Shown: positions 1-13,014, counted from the first letter of the stretch. The stretch: DNA of 64,000 nucleotides from Buxus sempervirens (GCA_947561395.2 OX387195.1:24567126-24631125), one strand, 5' to 3'. Notes: generated by a model from the sequence alone, not told the origin. A program made the numbers and translations.

Positions 1-2634
1 GTTGACACCACCCCATCCGCGAGATACTCTGGCGCAATATAGCCTTGAGTGCCCACAATGTGCATGGTTATGGCATTACAACCTGATTTAGCTAGTCCAA
101 AATTTGCAATCTTGGCTCTCATGCTTCCATCCAACAGAATGTTGCTGGTCTTGATGTCCTTATGAACAACCCTTGGTCGCGTATGCTCGTGGACATATTG
201 GAGACCATTTGCAACATCGATTGCAATTCGTAACCTTGTCTTCCAGTCCAGCTTCTTAGTCCTGGTGTTCCCGTGTAGCCATGAATGGAGTGAGCCATTC
301 TCAACATACTCATAGACAAGATAGCAGTTCCCACCGTCAGGGTCTACGCAAAATCCCTCCAACTTCACCAGATTGCCATGGTTTACCTTTAAACAAAAAT
401 TAAAATGTCAATATCACAGGAAAAAATGGTATTTCTGTTACAAATCACTCAACATATCTATGCAAGCTAAATTAATTTGTAGTGGATAACTGAGGGAGCA
501 AACAAGCAGGGCCATCTGGCTTGTCTGTTTGGTCTCCTGTATTTTCTGGTTGCATTGCATCAACATACTTGCAAGGAAGCAAAGATTGAACATGGGCACC
601 ATTAAATTGATCTTGGAGCATAAATTTATCAGGACTTACAAACAGAAAGAAAATTTGGCAGTAGATAATATCAAACTTTCCTACAAAATTTTACAACCAT
701 TCTGAGATTCGAGGCCTTAGAGTATTAGAATCAAACTTTCATGGTTACCCACTCTTAGACTTGACCCTCATTGGACACTCTGGGGATGGATTCCTCATGG
801 CATGTGGGAATCCTGTGATAGACTTTGTTTGGCTGCTGGACCAAAAACAAGTCATTGACCCCCTTATATCTCCCATCCCTTTCCATGCTGTTCTCATACA
901 TTGGATTCCTTCTTGGTTTGAGAAAAAAAAAGCAACTAGCTGAATTACAATAAAGAATAAACTAAAAAAAGACCATAAATCGTATAAGAAAACATAGAAC
1001 CCATATCAATAAAGATCTTGACTATCCACTTGTTTTGGTTTGATTTTCTATTCCAATCTCTTTAATTTAATACAAAGAAATTGTCAAGATGACTAGGTTT
1101 ATTTTTTATTTTAATGTCAGGAACTTCAAAAGATTGATCACCTAACCCTTAATTTATTGATGACAGAATAAGACATTTCTAACAGCTGAAATTAAATTTT
1201 TTTATCTTCCTTCAAAAAGATAGAAACACAGAACAAGAGCATTAAATGAAATGCGTATTTCTATCTTCCTCAAAAAGGATGGAAACAAATACGACAAAGA
1301 GAATTGGAAGGATAACTCCTACTGCAGTTAAATTATTGATGCGAAATGGACATCCATGGCCAAAGGATTGGGGTGACTGGTGCAAATAAGTGAGAGAGAA
1401 AGAGACCTTAATTTTCATGCTTACAGCTCAAGGTTTTTACGATTGCAGTTTTTAACTGTTTTTTCTGTAAAAATAAATAATCATCAGCAAAAAGAAAAAA
1501 ACAAACAAGAAACATGGGATCCCTTACCTTCTGCAAAATCTTCAGTTCTTCACAGGCATTCCATTTCATCTTTTTTATGGCATAGAATTGTTCATCAATA
1601 TACCCTTTATACACAGAGCCTTGAATCACACAATTCGGATGGAAATCATCTGTTGCCTCTATCACTTCCTGAATTCTAAAAACCCTGTACTTGTCCAAGC
1701 AACCCGAAACATCGGCCAAGAAACTCTCCGCCTCCTTCGGGGTTTCCACTATCTTGAACTTCTTCTGCAGCTGTTTCTCCTTATCTTCCCTCATCTCAAC
1801 TTTCAGTTTCAAGAACTCCGGATAAACCCACAACGAAGCTATCAAAATCAAGAGAATTAACAGAAAACCTGATATGCCCAATCCAACTGCCAATGCAGTA
1901 ACAACCCCCTTTCTCTCTACTTTCCTAAATGGAACAGGAGAAGGAACAAAAGGTTGTGTTAGGGAAGGAATCCGGGACACAGGAAGGAACATGGTATCGA
2001 GAGGATTGATTCTCTCTCCATTAATATCAACTAAAGACTGTCTATTCAACCCAAATCTTGCGGCAATGGAAGACAAGTTATCTGAAGGCTGGAAAACATA
2101 GGTGATCAGATATTTGAAGTTGTTCTGCAATTGGGTTCTGCTGGGACACTTGCAAAAGATTGGAAAAACAACGTTATCCCCAGTTTCCAGCTGGGTGGGG
2201 ATGAGGGTGGGATTAACAACTTCAACAGATTGATAAGTGGTAAGGTTCTGGAAGTGATTAGTGGAGACCACGTAGAAAGTGTCATCGCCCTTGATTGAGT
2301 AGTTGAGGCCGGCATAAGAGAGATTGATTTTGGAGTTACAAGAGCATGTTATGGGGACAAAGAGTGCCTGGTCAGGGTGGAGAGGAGACGCAGGGGAGGA
2401 GATGTTGCTGGGTTTTGCTATCATGAGTCGACTCACCCCAAAGAGGTCGGATATGGAGGCCAGGTCAAGAAAGTCTGGAGCCCTGGCTCTATAAAAGACA
2501 TAGGTCTGGCATGGATATGCAGACTCACTAGCAGAACAGGCGTAGCCTGTGAAGTTTGGCTGGGCTTCTATGCTGTTCAAGTGAATCAAGAGGAGAAGCA
2601 GAAGAGAAGAGAACCATAGATGCTTTCTTCTCAT
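1..2634 (-). CDS. LysM receptor-like (pseudo)kinase, LYR/NFP/LYK4-5 type, 3' end outside window
   Basis: Plasma-membrane receptor of the family that binds chitin or lipo-chitooligosaccharides. Exon 1 is 2634-1528 (369 codons) and exon 2 begins at 386 and runs off the left edge; the junction [18 protein letters not shown] is phase 0 with GT (1527) and AG (387). Residues 1-24 look like a signal peptide (leucine-rich, ending SIEA). The ectodomain has the family's CxC pairs (CSC 97-99, CKC 161-163) and several N-glycosylation sites. The membrane segment is about 243-271. The cytoplasmic part keeps the VAIK-type lysine (AIKKMK near 352), but the glycine loop is replaced by [10 protein letters not shown], the catalytic loop reads HKD instead of HRD, and DFG is NFG ([12 protein letters not shown]). 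These substitutions are typical of the LYR/NFP-LYK4-LYK5 branch, which signals with an active LYK/CERK1 partner. Seen: domains and motifs. Inferred: no catalytic activity. The exact ortholog is not resolved. Confidence 0.9.
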
Positions 2635-4026
2635 CCTTCCTTCCCTACAAACTACAAAGTGTTGTTTATGGAATCTATTTGTTACAGCATCTGCTTATAT
2701 CGTGTACTCAGTTTGTTTGACCCAAACTGCTATTTGTAATGCTTTTCTGGTTGCCATCACTGTTACTTTAATGGTAACTAGTAATTAGCGGATGGCCCGT
2801 GTATCGCACGGGCGTAGCATGTACAATTCAAAAATTAGACTTCATGAATCTACTTTTGACGTTTTTTATTTTCTACCTTGTAGACTTTACAATTAAGAGT
2901 TTGTTGATTCCTTAAAATTCGTAAACATTTTAATTCTTGAGATTTGAAAACAGAAAGAAATACTAAGGAAAATGTGTCTGCAAGATGGCTTCTATACACC
3001 AGCCGTAATGGTGCCGTTGTGGTGGTGAGGATTGGAGATAAGAAAGTCCCAGAGGAAAAAAAGGAAATTTTCTATACATGACACGTCACCCCCTTAAGAT
3101 TCCCATTCCCTTAATATTTCGCGTGCATATGCAGTATTGCATGTACGAAGATTATTAGGTCGTAAAAAAATTGAGACAGTTTTGACTATTTATCCCTTTT
3201 ATGAATGAATTTTCACAATGATGTGCAAGGGCTATTTTGGAAACTCACATATTTTGGTTAGCATAATTTCACACATTTTGGTTAGCGTAATTCCAAAGGG
3301 ACCTATTCTTGTTTTATAGATTATAGATATAGATATAGATTATGGATATATAGGATGACCATAGAGTGTGCAGTGGACCACTCCATACTAAGACTCAACC
3401 CAAGGCACTAATATTCATATTTCATGATTCAAATAAAAAGTTACTCAGATTCCGTTTCTGTTTGCCTTCTTCCACCCTTTCAAAATATTTAATCAGACTG
3501 ACGTTTGCGTGAAGGATGCAACAGAAGACTAAGCTGGAAGACAATTTGGATAACTAACGCGTTGAAACAACTCAAGAATTCAAGGTTTTGATGACCATTT
3601 AGTTAGTCAAATTTTGAATACAATTTTCCCCTGCGTGTCAAGAGAAAGAGGGAACGAGGGACTGTGCAGCTTCTATCTACAATGTTATTTGTAGTATATA
3701 TAAGATGCCGTTCACTTAATTGTCATCCATTTTTTTAAGTTTTATTTTTTTGTGTATGACCCACATTGAACAACACTACTTCAAAGCTGTAAATAAAAGC
3801 GTACGTAGGGGCTGTATAGTTCGCCGTCCGGAGAAAGAAAGGTCTGGTCAAGACAAGTATTCGAGTTTGGAGATAATGGGATGGCTTAAAATTTTATCCT
3901 TGAAATTGGGTACCTTTACCATGATTTCATTGTTCTGAAGCCTGGTATTGCAGGTGGATGATTACACGTTTGAGGGATTTTGATCCATTAAACATGGGAT
4001 GCCACCTGCATCATTATTAATAGGGA
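2635..4026. other. intergenic: LYR upstream region, Helitron and unassigned DNA
   Basis: The upstream side of the LysM receptor gene. It contains the Helitron remnant described separately (2785-3339). The rest (3340-4026) has only short open frames and no motif I recognise. Confidence 0.5.
2785..3339 (-). mobile_element. Helitron-type non-autonomous element (probably composite)
   Basis: Read on the minus strand, the left end carries the terminal hairpin GCCCGTG-CGATA-CACGGGC, followed within about ten bases by CTAA/T (or CTAG/T a few bases on). This is the hallmark of a plant Helitron 3' end. The other end is rich in TCTATA repeats (3320-3339), matching the TC start. The part at 3165-3310 resembles, in reverse, the Helitron at 39450-39598. 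A second hairpin of the sister family lies at about 3130-3160, so one element may be nested in another. No Rep/helicase coding remains. Confidence 0.6.
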
Positions 4027-4379
4027 AAATTGGTTTTTAGTGATATTTTTTAAACATAATTCATTTTCAGTCAACCAATTCTTGCAAATTGAGAATTAGT
4101 GATACTTTTTTAAAAGAATTGGAATTTAGTGTCATTTTAATGTTCTTGAAAATTTTCTTCAAAAATACCCTCAAAAAGACTTGCAAACCTCACTTGTAGC
4201 TAAATGAATGAAAAGGTTTTCAAAGTCTTTTGAGGGCATTCTTGGAAGAAAATTTTTATGAACAGTAAAAATAACATTAAATCTCAATTATTTGAAAAAA
4301 GTATCACTAATTCTTAATTTTCAAGAATTGACCTACTGAAACTGAATTATGTTAAAAAAGTATCACTAAAAACCAATTT
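4027..4379. mobile_element. palindromic MITE (foldback), about 353 bp
   Basis: The two halves are imperfect inverted copies of about 165 bp. The left end reads AAATTGGTTTTTAGTGATA and the right end is its complement, TATCACTAAAAACCAATTT. The interior also pairs (CCTCAAAAAGACTTGCAAAC against the GTCTTTTGAGGG side). No coding capacity. The superfamily cannot be assigned because I see no clear target duplication. Confidence 0.75.
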
Positions 4380-4925
4380 ATAAAAGTGGGCCAGTATTTA
4401 CATGGCGGAAAAGTCCTGATTCAATTTTATATGAAGTTGGTTCAAATATTTACTTCAGGTAGTCCTTGTTCTTCTCAATTTGATAATTCTATATGATGGC
4501 TAATCACTATCTCCTTAATTTTTCTTTAGCTAGTTGCTGGGTTGGATAACTGATGTGAGAGAATCCACTAATTAAGTATTTGTGGGGAATGAGATTTTTA
4601 TAAGGTCACGTCAATAAGGCTGAAGGAATATGCCTAAAGTGAGGGGCCCCAGTAGGATAATTTCCAAGAGAGTTCTACTATAGTACTAAGCACCACTTTC
4701 AGTACCTATCTAAAAAGCTTGGTGACACTAATTTACATGATATTTACACTTAGTTTGAGTTTGTGTGCAGGATGTACTAAAAAGACTATTAGTGAAGGCT
4801 TACAAGTAAATTGCGCAGTTATTGATGATTTCGGATACACCAATTTACATGTTAGCACACTTTTTTATGTATAAGTTGCACCATCTTTTCTTAAAAAGAG
4901 CATTATAAATCATCTAGTTATAGGT

Positions 4926-7220
4926 TGTAACGCCTCGGATCCAGGTTTATTTAAGAACACAAACCTAGCCCTAGAACGTTAGGGTAATGGCCCAAAATGA
5001 CTAATCCAAATTTACACAATTTCCTTTAATATAATCAGAGTGCGGAAATAACATAAAATTTATTTTTCTTTCAAGAAACGCAGAATACCAAGGGAAACCT
5101 CCAACACCAATTCCTCAACTAAGTCTGAAAAAGGGTTAACTAGAATAAAATGAACATCATCCATGTCATCTAAATAAAAGTAATCTAAAACAATTCTTCC
5201 AATAAGTTAACTTTATTAATGTAAATCCCTAAACCTATACAGGAATAAAGTAATCCTGGTACTCAGTAAAATCCTCCGAAGTGTCTATCCCTACAACGTC
5301 CTGACCAGGAATAACTGAAAACAAAACCGATAAAACGATAATGTGAGAAACAACATCTCAGTAAGTAGTCATGCAAATAGTTAACCACAATAAAATATGT
5401 AACGCTTAATCCGACTAATCACATGATTTCAGTTACAATGAAACATAATTCCAAGCATGGTGGCATAGAAATACAACCACACTGAAACATCTTGTCGAGT
5501 ATACAGACTGATGATAACAGGCAATAGCCACCACATAACATTCATCCCACCGAGTACACGGATTAGGATAAACCAATGACTATCTTCCCACCGAGTACAC
5601 GGATTAGGAACTACCCCATCGAGTACACGGATTAGGATAACCAAATAATTAACTTCTCACCGAGTACACGGATTAGGAAGTACCCCACCGAGTACACGGA
5701 TTAGGATAACCAAATACCAATAACCAAATCCGCTTTGCGGAAACAATAAACCAGGCACCTGCCTTGTTACAACAGTGACCCAAAAACCCACACAAGCAGA
5801 GTCAAATACATATCTTAAACTCATGGTTTCAATGGGAAAATTAATCCAAGTGTAAATAAAATCATTCGGCACTCAAAGCATGTCCAAATAGTCCAACTAC
5901 AGGTGTAGGAACTCTTGAATTCAAGTTTGGTTAAGAGTAAAAGTGTTTTGAACATAGGTATTAAGTTGAAAAGCCTCTTTGGTAAAATCTATCCAAATTT
6001 CTTATCAATTTGAATTCTAAACATCCGCCAGTGCAGACGATCTCCAAATACCTTAGACTTGATGGTACATAGGCTAAAAATGGAAAAAAAAAATAATTCC
6101 GTAGTGAAAAATTAGGTTGGATGGAAAATTTTCTAAAACCTGACAGGAGGGCACTCGAGCGAGCATTAGGGCGCCCACATAACTAAATAAACACAAGGTA
6201 TTTCAGGGGTAGTCGCTCGAGCGACTGCTCGGGCGACAGTTCATTCTGGAAAAATTGCTCTCGAGTTTTGACAACACACCAAGAGCGCTCAAGCGACTGC
6301 TCAAGCAGCCTGATACGGAAAAATCTGAAGGTTTGCGAAATTCAATAAAAATTCCACAACTCAGTATCCAATGCATTAAATCCATTCTAAAACACTTTAT
6401 AAACATGTTAGAACAACTTTCAACAAATAAAACATCATTAAACACAAAACAACTCATCAAACCATTGGATAACCATGAATATCGAATAAACACGAATATA
6501 TTTTTGTGCAAGTTTAAAGGGACTACTTACCTCTCTTCTGAGATCAAATCCTTCTCCTATCAATCTGAAGATTATTTCCTAATGAACCCCACGAACACAG
6601 CAAATCTCCTTCACTGTTTAATCAAAGAACATCTTCTAAGATCTTCCTAACTCAAAACCATCGCAAGGAACTGGGTTTGGTTTATTCTTCTTACCTTAAA
6701 CTTACACGAAATCCTTTCTTCCTGTTCTTCTGATCTGGTGAGCAAGTGCACAAAAATCAGAAGTGGGAAAACTCGCGGATGGACGAACAGGTTACGGCTG
6801 GTTTTCCTTCTTTTCTTTTCAACGTGAATAGCAACTTTCAAACTTTCTCTTCTTTTTATATTATTTCAATTCTTTTACCTATTTACCCCTTAGCCCTATT
6901 AAAACTCTTATTACTGTTTTATCTTTCCTACTTCTAACCAAAACAAAACTTTATAAACCCAATCATCCGGGTTAACCCCCACTCTCAGATGGTTCGACCA
7001 CCTAATTTATAATGCTTCTCTGTTTATTAATTCGATCACTTTATCAATCTTGAATATTAGCAAATAAAATTCCTACTTATCCTGAATTAAAATCTCTCCT
7101 TATAATATTTCCCACCTTCCTCTGATTCACTTTGAACTTCTCCGGTTTGAACCAATGCCTCAACCTCTGCTTATTAAACACTAAATCAATTCATTCATTA
7201 CTAAAATCTGGGATTTTACA
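4926..7220 (-). mobile_element. solo LTR of a Ty3/gypsy-type element, about 2.3 kb
   Basis: Bounded by TGTAACGCC...ATTTTACA and flanked by TAGGT on the left and TAGGC on the right (4 of 5 bases), a probable 5-bp target duplication. Read on the minus strand, the termini TGTAAAATCC...GGCGTTACA match those of the 4.16-kb LTR at 56478-60637. Both share an internal stretch running from a TTACTG-GA start motif to a TTTTGTTTTCAG-type end, so they belong to one broad family. Contains the five-copy motif array listed separately. No internal region or second LTR is present. The diverged flanks suggest moderate age. Confidence 0.7.
5547..5707. repeat. five irregular tandem copies of a 21-base motif inside the solo LTR
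   Basis: CACCGAGTACACGGATTAGG occurs five times (one copy with CATCG) at alternating spacings, with linkers resembling GGATAACCAA and GGAACTACCC. It lies inside the 2.3-kb LTR. The equivalent place in the 4.16-kb LTR (about 59750-59860) has a different repeated GTGTGGGATCG motif. Confidence 0.85.
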
Positions 7221-7437
7221 TAGGCTATTTTGGATGCACTAATTTACATGTTTGACGCACTTATTTGGTAAATCTCCAAGAAGTATGCAATTTGGTAATA
7301 TAATTAATTTCCTCAAAAAAAAAAAAAAAAAGAACAATTGACGCTTTTAGCCTAAATAGTTGCGATCTAGCCTTTATCCGTATGGTAACAAAAGTCTCAT
7401 TTTCCTTAACAAAACCCATTCTTTGCTAGTTGGGTGT

Positions 7438-7725
7438 TGTTGAGAATCGTGCCACATAAATAGAAAATTGAAGAAAAAGGAGAAGAACAAGAACATGCAG
7501 AATTAATTTTAGTGGTTTGGCAATATGCCAATGTCCATTGTGTACAGCAAAACTTCCACTAAAAAATTCAATTAGGGTTACATCATGATATACATACCAA
7601 CCCTAAGCCCAATATTTTTGAAGTCTCAAAAATACCCTTGTACCGTCCCTCTCCTCGTTGGCTTCGCTACGCTCCGCCCATAGGGTCCCTCAAATCCACC
7701 CAAAATATGAAACACTGTTTCCAAC
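7438..7725 (+). mobile_element. LTR-like dispersed repeat, copy 1
   Basis: Starts TGTTGAGAATCG and contains the plant LTR-like stretch GGCAATATGCCAATGTCCA. About 285 bp of it aligns by eye with the reverse strand of 48296-48574 (same order: GAAGAACAA, ATGTCCATTGTGTAC, ATACCAACCCTAA, a late CCCTC-rich part, a final TTTCCAAC). It is probably a degenerate solo LTR. The family was not resolved and no target duplication was found. Confidence 0.5.
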
Positions 7726-8349
7726 TGGTGTTTTAACTTCTTTCTTGAGAACTGATGCTGCCAAGACAACAACATATTCATTGTTCAATGGAGTAGCACT
7801 GTGCACCATGAATTCTAAGATTGGGATCTTTTAATTTTCAAATTCTTATTCTAAGCAGAATTTCATGTGTTCCCGACCTTGGTTTATTAATGCGGATGTA
7901 ACCAATTGAGCAGTCAACAACCGAGTTTTGACGTTTATTGATCACAACAAAACATTGCAACAAAGTGAGTGCAAGGCGAGGCTGCAAGACCTAAACGTTA
8001 CGTCACGTAGAAGAATGGTGTTTAATAGACGAAAATCAACCCAACATGATGTCACTGATCTCAAAGGCATCATTTCATCCTATAATGCAGTTAGTTTAAA
8101 AATGGAAATCGGGTAACCCAACTCAGTCTACCCCAGACTTGGTTGAGTTGGGTTACATCAAGTTGAACTCCAGAACCAATCAAAATCAGGCAGTTTGAAA
8201 CCTGAGCTTCAAAATCAGATTCTCATTTAAGTTCTCATTGCTGATCTGTGCAAGACAAATGTTGAATTAGTAGTTCTACAGCTCTTGGTACAATACTAAC
8301 ATGTGGACAAATGAGTCATTGCTTGACAGAGGGCCATCCTTCATAGATC
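7726..8349. other. intergenic: 3' flank of the TatA gene
   Basis: Holds a short perfect-looking inverted repeat at 8114-8157 (GTAACCCAACTCAG ... GTTGAGTTGGGTTAC) downstream of the TatA stop codon. Otherwise nothing recognisable. Confidence 0.4.
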
Positions 8350-11300
8350 TCATAAACTCTCCTTTGTGCTTGAAACTTTGGCATCTTGTTTTTCTTCTGC
8401 ACCATCTGTTGTAGGTTTCTCCTCGGGGTTTTCTGTGATGCGTTCAGGCTCTTTTTTCAACTCCGACTCGAACTCCTTGGCTGCCTGTAAAATTCAATAG
8501 ATCACTGATTAATGTGAAGGGAAGTTCTGCATGTAGTACTGCTTCAGTGCAGGACAAGTAGAAATACATTTATAGAGATGTTAACCAAATTTTTATCACA
8601 AAAACAATTGTCAGAAAATGCAGTGATTCAATATTCCACAGAATTCATGCATTAACAAGAGAACCAAAAGTTGATAAGCCACGCTGGCTATCAAGCATGC
8701 ATGATGGTTTTATTCTTTCTTGCCCTTCTGTGATTTGGGTACTCAAGCTCTTCTTTTTCTTATCTAATTTGTTCAAAAAAATTTGGTCAGTTGAGAGTTC
8801 CAAAATATAACCAGCAATGATAGTGCTATCGTTGTCTGTTAAGAATCGTCAGATTTTTTTTAAATAAATCTCAACCATGAAGAGAGGCTAAAAGCCATGT
8901 ACCACATAGCCAAACAGACAGTTTAAGGGGGTGATGGTGACATCAAAATGTCTTGTACCAATCTAATTGTTGCTTTGCTGGATTCTATTTGTGCAGGGTT
9001 GCATGGGGCAGGCTACCAAGTTTGACGTTTAGTTTCTTTCAAAAAATAAGTGTAGGAGTTATCCTGGAAAAAATATTTAATATTGGAGGCTATGCTGGAA
9101 AAAATTTACAAAGTTCACAGTGATAAGTTTATACATTCAAGAACTTGTGCAAATTTTTGGACCATTACTATAAACCTGAAACTGGATGATGGTTGCAAAA
9201 ATAGAAAATACAGCATACTCAGGGACCAAAGTCCCAAAGATAGACTGTACTTGCAAAGGATTTGCAGATGGATTCTGCAAAGTTTCTTACTAATTTCTCA
9301 GATGCTAGCAGCAAATACCTGGAAGTGTCAAATATAATATGCAACAGCTGTACTTTGGGTATGGTTATCTTTTCCATTCATTAATGGATAAAGAAGCTTT
9401 CCATTGCAACTAAACACCATTGACGATACAATAAAAAGTTTGCTGGAAGCTTTCTTCAGGACTGGTTGCCTAAATTTTAAGCAACAGAAAAAAGGCAACA
9501 CAAAGGCATAAAGGACTTGGTGACAATCTATCTCAACTAATTAGTTTTTCTTAAGTAATTAGTGTTTGTCAACCAAATGAAAGAATTGATTCCAAAATGC
9601 AGTGAATGAAGCTTGGCCCTTCAGAGCTCATTATAGTTACTTGTAGAAATGGTTCTTACTTTCAACAGAGATGCAAAAGGAGGGTAATTTGCTTGATATT
9701 GGGCAATGCCTGAATATGTATTCTAGTGTTTCACTCTCATAGATGAATGCCTGAATATGTCTTTTAGTGTTTCACTCTCCTAGATGCTTCACTACTAAAA
9801 ATTAAATTCCTAGGAATAAAAGTGAGTAACATCTCAAATTCTCAATAGACTTAATTTCCATATCTAAACAACACACACACACACACACAAACAGGAAAAA
9901 AAAAAGGGACCAGAACACAGTATAAGTCCTGCTTAAGCAAAGTCCTGGGAAACCAAATCTTTAGTATTTTTATACAAAGTGGCAGAGCTAGGACTCAAGC
10001 CTATTTCATTACAATAGGAAACTAAGTCTTTTTTGTCATTACTTTGTTATAAACTCTTTCCTAAGCCTATCATATATCTGCTTTTTCTTTTTCATTTAAG
10101 AAATTTTTAATAGCTCTCAAAAGAATTGGGATCTCCAATACACAAGTCTCTTCTAAATTTCCTAATATTGAGTTCTAGATACACGTGATTCTTGCATATT
10201 TAATGAAAAATACAAATTCTCAAAAAGTGTAAAAGATGCTTGCTCGAAGCAAGCCAATAAAAAAATTGTGATCTCATGCATCTAAATGAAGATAATCATG
10301 GTGGTTTATAACCTTCATCACTCATGACACAGCAAGGAGAAGTTAAATTAGCAAAATTCATGAAAATTTACCTGACCTACCACCAGGTCCACTACATCTG
10401 AAGGATATGATGGCAAGAAAGTTATGACTAAATATATCCACCAGTTTGCCATGTGGAAACTTCCTGATTTTTCTGTACATACTGCTTTCATCATGTTAAT
10501 ATATCTTTCATTACTGATTAAAAAAGATCACATAACACTTTAGAAGCTTCTCCACTTAAAACATGCAGCTTCAATTCAACATACAACAACTTCATCAATA
10601 TCCCCTCTCTTCATAGATAACTGATCCAAGATAACAAAATTGATTGCTTTTATGAATCCATTGGTTCGTGAATCACAAGATGACAAGGTTAAACTAAGTA
10701 ATAACATTTGATTACAAGGTATTCCTTCATTCTCATAAATTTTTTTTTTCACTCTCTATATTTTTGTCCAACAAAACCACATCACCTTAAAATAGCACCA
10801 TCTAAAATAATCTCTCTTGAGACTCTATCATATGCATTTTTTAGATCAATAAAAACTATGTGAATGTCTCTCCTCTTTTCTCTAAACTTTTGAATTGTCT
10901 AAGTAAAAATATCACCTTGATTATAGTCATTCCAAACGAAAGCCAAAGAGATTTCGTTTATTCTCCTTATAACCTTACTCCATTTCCCATTTTATTTTAG
11001 GATTAGTAAGATTAATCCCATGATAAATGGTATCAATTTGAGCGTCTGTTTTTTTTTTCTTATATATATAGGTATTAACCATTCCCTTCTCTGAGTATTT
11101 GGCACCTTTTTAGCCCTCAAAATCGCATCAAATAATTTTCTTAAATCACATTACACTGGTCCGTCCCATGTAATTTTAAGCCACAGCTAAAATATAATCT
11201 AGTTCTAAATTTTTTCCCACTTTAATCACGATACAAACACATTATGTCTTTAGAAGCATCTGTACAACCTAACTTTCAGCATTTTTTGTCACAGTAGCAA

Positions 11301-12319
11301 CATTGGGAAAATAGTTAAATGGAGAAAAATATGCAACTCAAATATGAAGAATGCTAGCTATAAAAAGTTCCAGCTCCATACTTCCTTTTTACTGTCTCCA
11401 GGTGATTAGTCAAAGAGTGACCAAAATGATGACACCATTCCAGTGGCCAACCGTGCTGAGGTACAAAAGATGAGTATGCAAGTCTGGCAAATTGATATGG
11501 CTAGCATGTTCCCTTATGTATAATAATTACTCAGACTTGGAGTGATTCATTATGCATCTCAGCTATAACCCTAAGCGAAATTCGACCAAGTGTACCTTAG
11601 GAACTTAAAATTCCAACAGAAAGACATGTCACACAATTTGAAGCCCTGCACGATATGGCTTTAATTTCGGGAACTTTACTTAACAATCAACTACCCATTA
11701 GTCGTAGTATCAAGTATCAACATTGTTTGATTCAGTCACGGTGAAGAACACATGGTATAGAAAAGACAATCAGCATCTAACAGTGCCAACAGAGGTTAGC
11801 AATGGAACAAGAAAATATATAAGTAAAATTCTAGTCTAGTGCACTAATATAGTCGGAAGAAGCTTCCTGAAGTTCAATAAAAACTAGCAAATATATGAAA
11901 CCAATAAATTTAACAGTAAAGAGACAAAAAAAAACCCTAGAAGCTCGGAAACCCCAATGAAAACTACCATAAAGAAGTTAAATCAATAAGTGGTACGAAG
12001 ATAATCAACGAACCTGTTGAAAGCTCTTCACAGTCTTCCCAATACTCCGCCCAACTTCTGGCAATTTCTTCGGTCCAAAAACCAGAGCGGCAACACCAGC
12101 GATAACAGCAAGCTCGGGCACGCCGAGACCGAATAAACATCTACAATTGAGACCCCTTCGAGCTCTGCTTCTGCTCAAGACCAAACAATTGCTCTTGTTC
12201 TTCTTCTTCAAGACATCGATCCCGCCACTTCTGAAGAATGCGGAGTTGCAGGAAGCGAAGGATATAGAAGGCGAAGTTCTTGGAATCGAAGATAGCGAGA
12301 GAGCTGCAGAGGCATCCAT
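8350..12319 (-). CDS. TATA: Sec-independent protein translocase subunit TatA (Tha4), chloroplastic
   Basis: Subunit of the thylakoid twin-arginine (delta-pH) pathway, which carries folded proteins into the lumen together with TatB/Hcf106 and TatC. Exon 1 is 12319-12014 (102 codons) and exon 2 is 8484-8350, ending TGA. They join in phase 0 as SFQQ/AAKEFESEL with GT (12013) and AG (8485), giving 146 residues, the usual Tha4 length. Residues 1 to about 58 are a Ser/Arg-rich plastid transit peptide. A short membrane helix follows (about 66-81) with the conserved glutamate in GVPE (E69), then the FGPKKLPE hinge and an amphipathic helix (VGRSIGKTVKSFQQ). The tail is acidic and ends KESL. The 3.5-kb intron holds an RTE-type LINE fragment and a CA repeat. 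The family assignment is firm. TatA rather than TatB is inferred from the length and the GVPE motif. Confidence 0.93.
9868..9889. repeat. CA microsatellite in the TatA intron
   Basis: About ten consecutive CA/AC units. Confidence 0.9.
10744..11100 (-). mobile_element. RTE-type LINE fragment in the TatA intron
   Basis: On the minus strand the translation contains the RTE reverse-transcriptase core in pieces: a region like IHIVFIDLKNAYDRV (with substitutions) followed by SREIILD and CGF, in different frames. The fragment is short, frameshifted and inactive. Confidence 0.6.
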
Positions 12320-13014
12320 CTTTTTCTAATGGATTTCGATTTGATATTTTGGTCCATAATAAGTAGATAACAGAAGGATGAGTCGCTGTTGACTAAACTG
12401 CGCCATAAGTTAGGGATGGCAACGATTCGGTTTTGGTTCGGTCTTGAGACAAAAACCAAAACCGAACCGAATATATATTCTACAAACCCAACCCAAACCG
12501 AAACTGGCTCCGTTTGTTAGTATAAAACCAAGCCTTTTACAAACCCAAACCGATTTAACAGGCTCGGTTCGTTCAGGTTTTATCCGTTTAAACCAATAAA
12601 TTAAACCATCCCAAGTTGGTGGTCTGACTATAACCCAAACTGGAGGGACGGGACACCCGATCAAGAACCTAGTCGTGTGACACTCTTCAGACGTGGCGGG
12701 TGATTCGGCTAACTTCACCTATGCTAAGGTGACAATGAGGCATGTTAAAACAAGTCGGGTCAGGGTTTAACCAACCCGACCCAAACCTGTCCTCAACCCG
12801 ACATTTATCGCATTCAAATATTAATTTAAAATATCCCGTATAGAAAATACATATATAAATAAATATATAATTAATTTATATATTTTATTTAAAAACATTT
12901 ACATTTTAACATCTAACAATATAACTAGGTCAACTTACCAGGCTTTGTTTATCAGGTTTTGGTAATTGGTATACTAAACTTGAAAGAGACTTGTAGCTTA
13001 TACACATTAAGGCC
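12320..13014. other. intergenic upstream of TatA: low-complexity inverted repeats
   Basis: Begins (about 12411) with TAGGGATGGCAACG, the usual start of plant hAT-type MITEs, then carries GGTTCGG/CCGAACC complementary runs and, at 12750-12800, a CGGGTCAGGG/CCAACCCGACCC inverted pair. I could not fix the outer ends of an element. Confidence 0.35.

Noticed and set aside
5537-5710. Repeated 21-base motif as a CRISPR-like array
   Set aside because: Spacing alternates irregularly, the linkers are similar to each other, and it sits in an LTR of a plant genome.
6203-6650. Overlapping frames of 102 and 131 codons on both strands
   Set aside because: Both lie inside the 2.3-kb solo LTR, and neither resembles gag, pol or a host protein.
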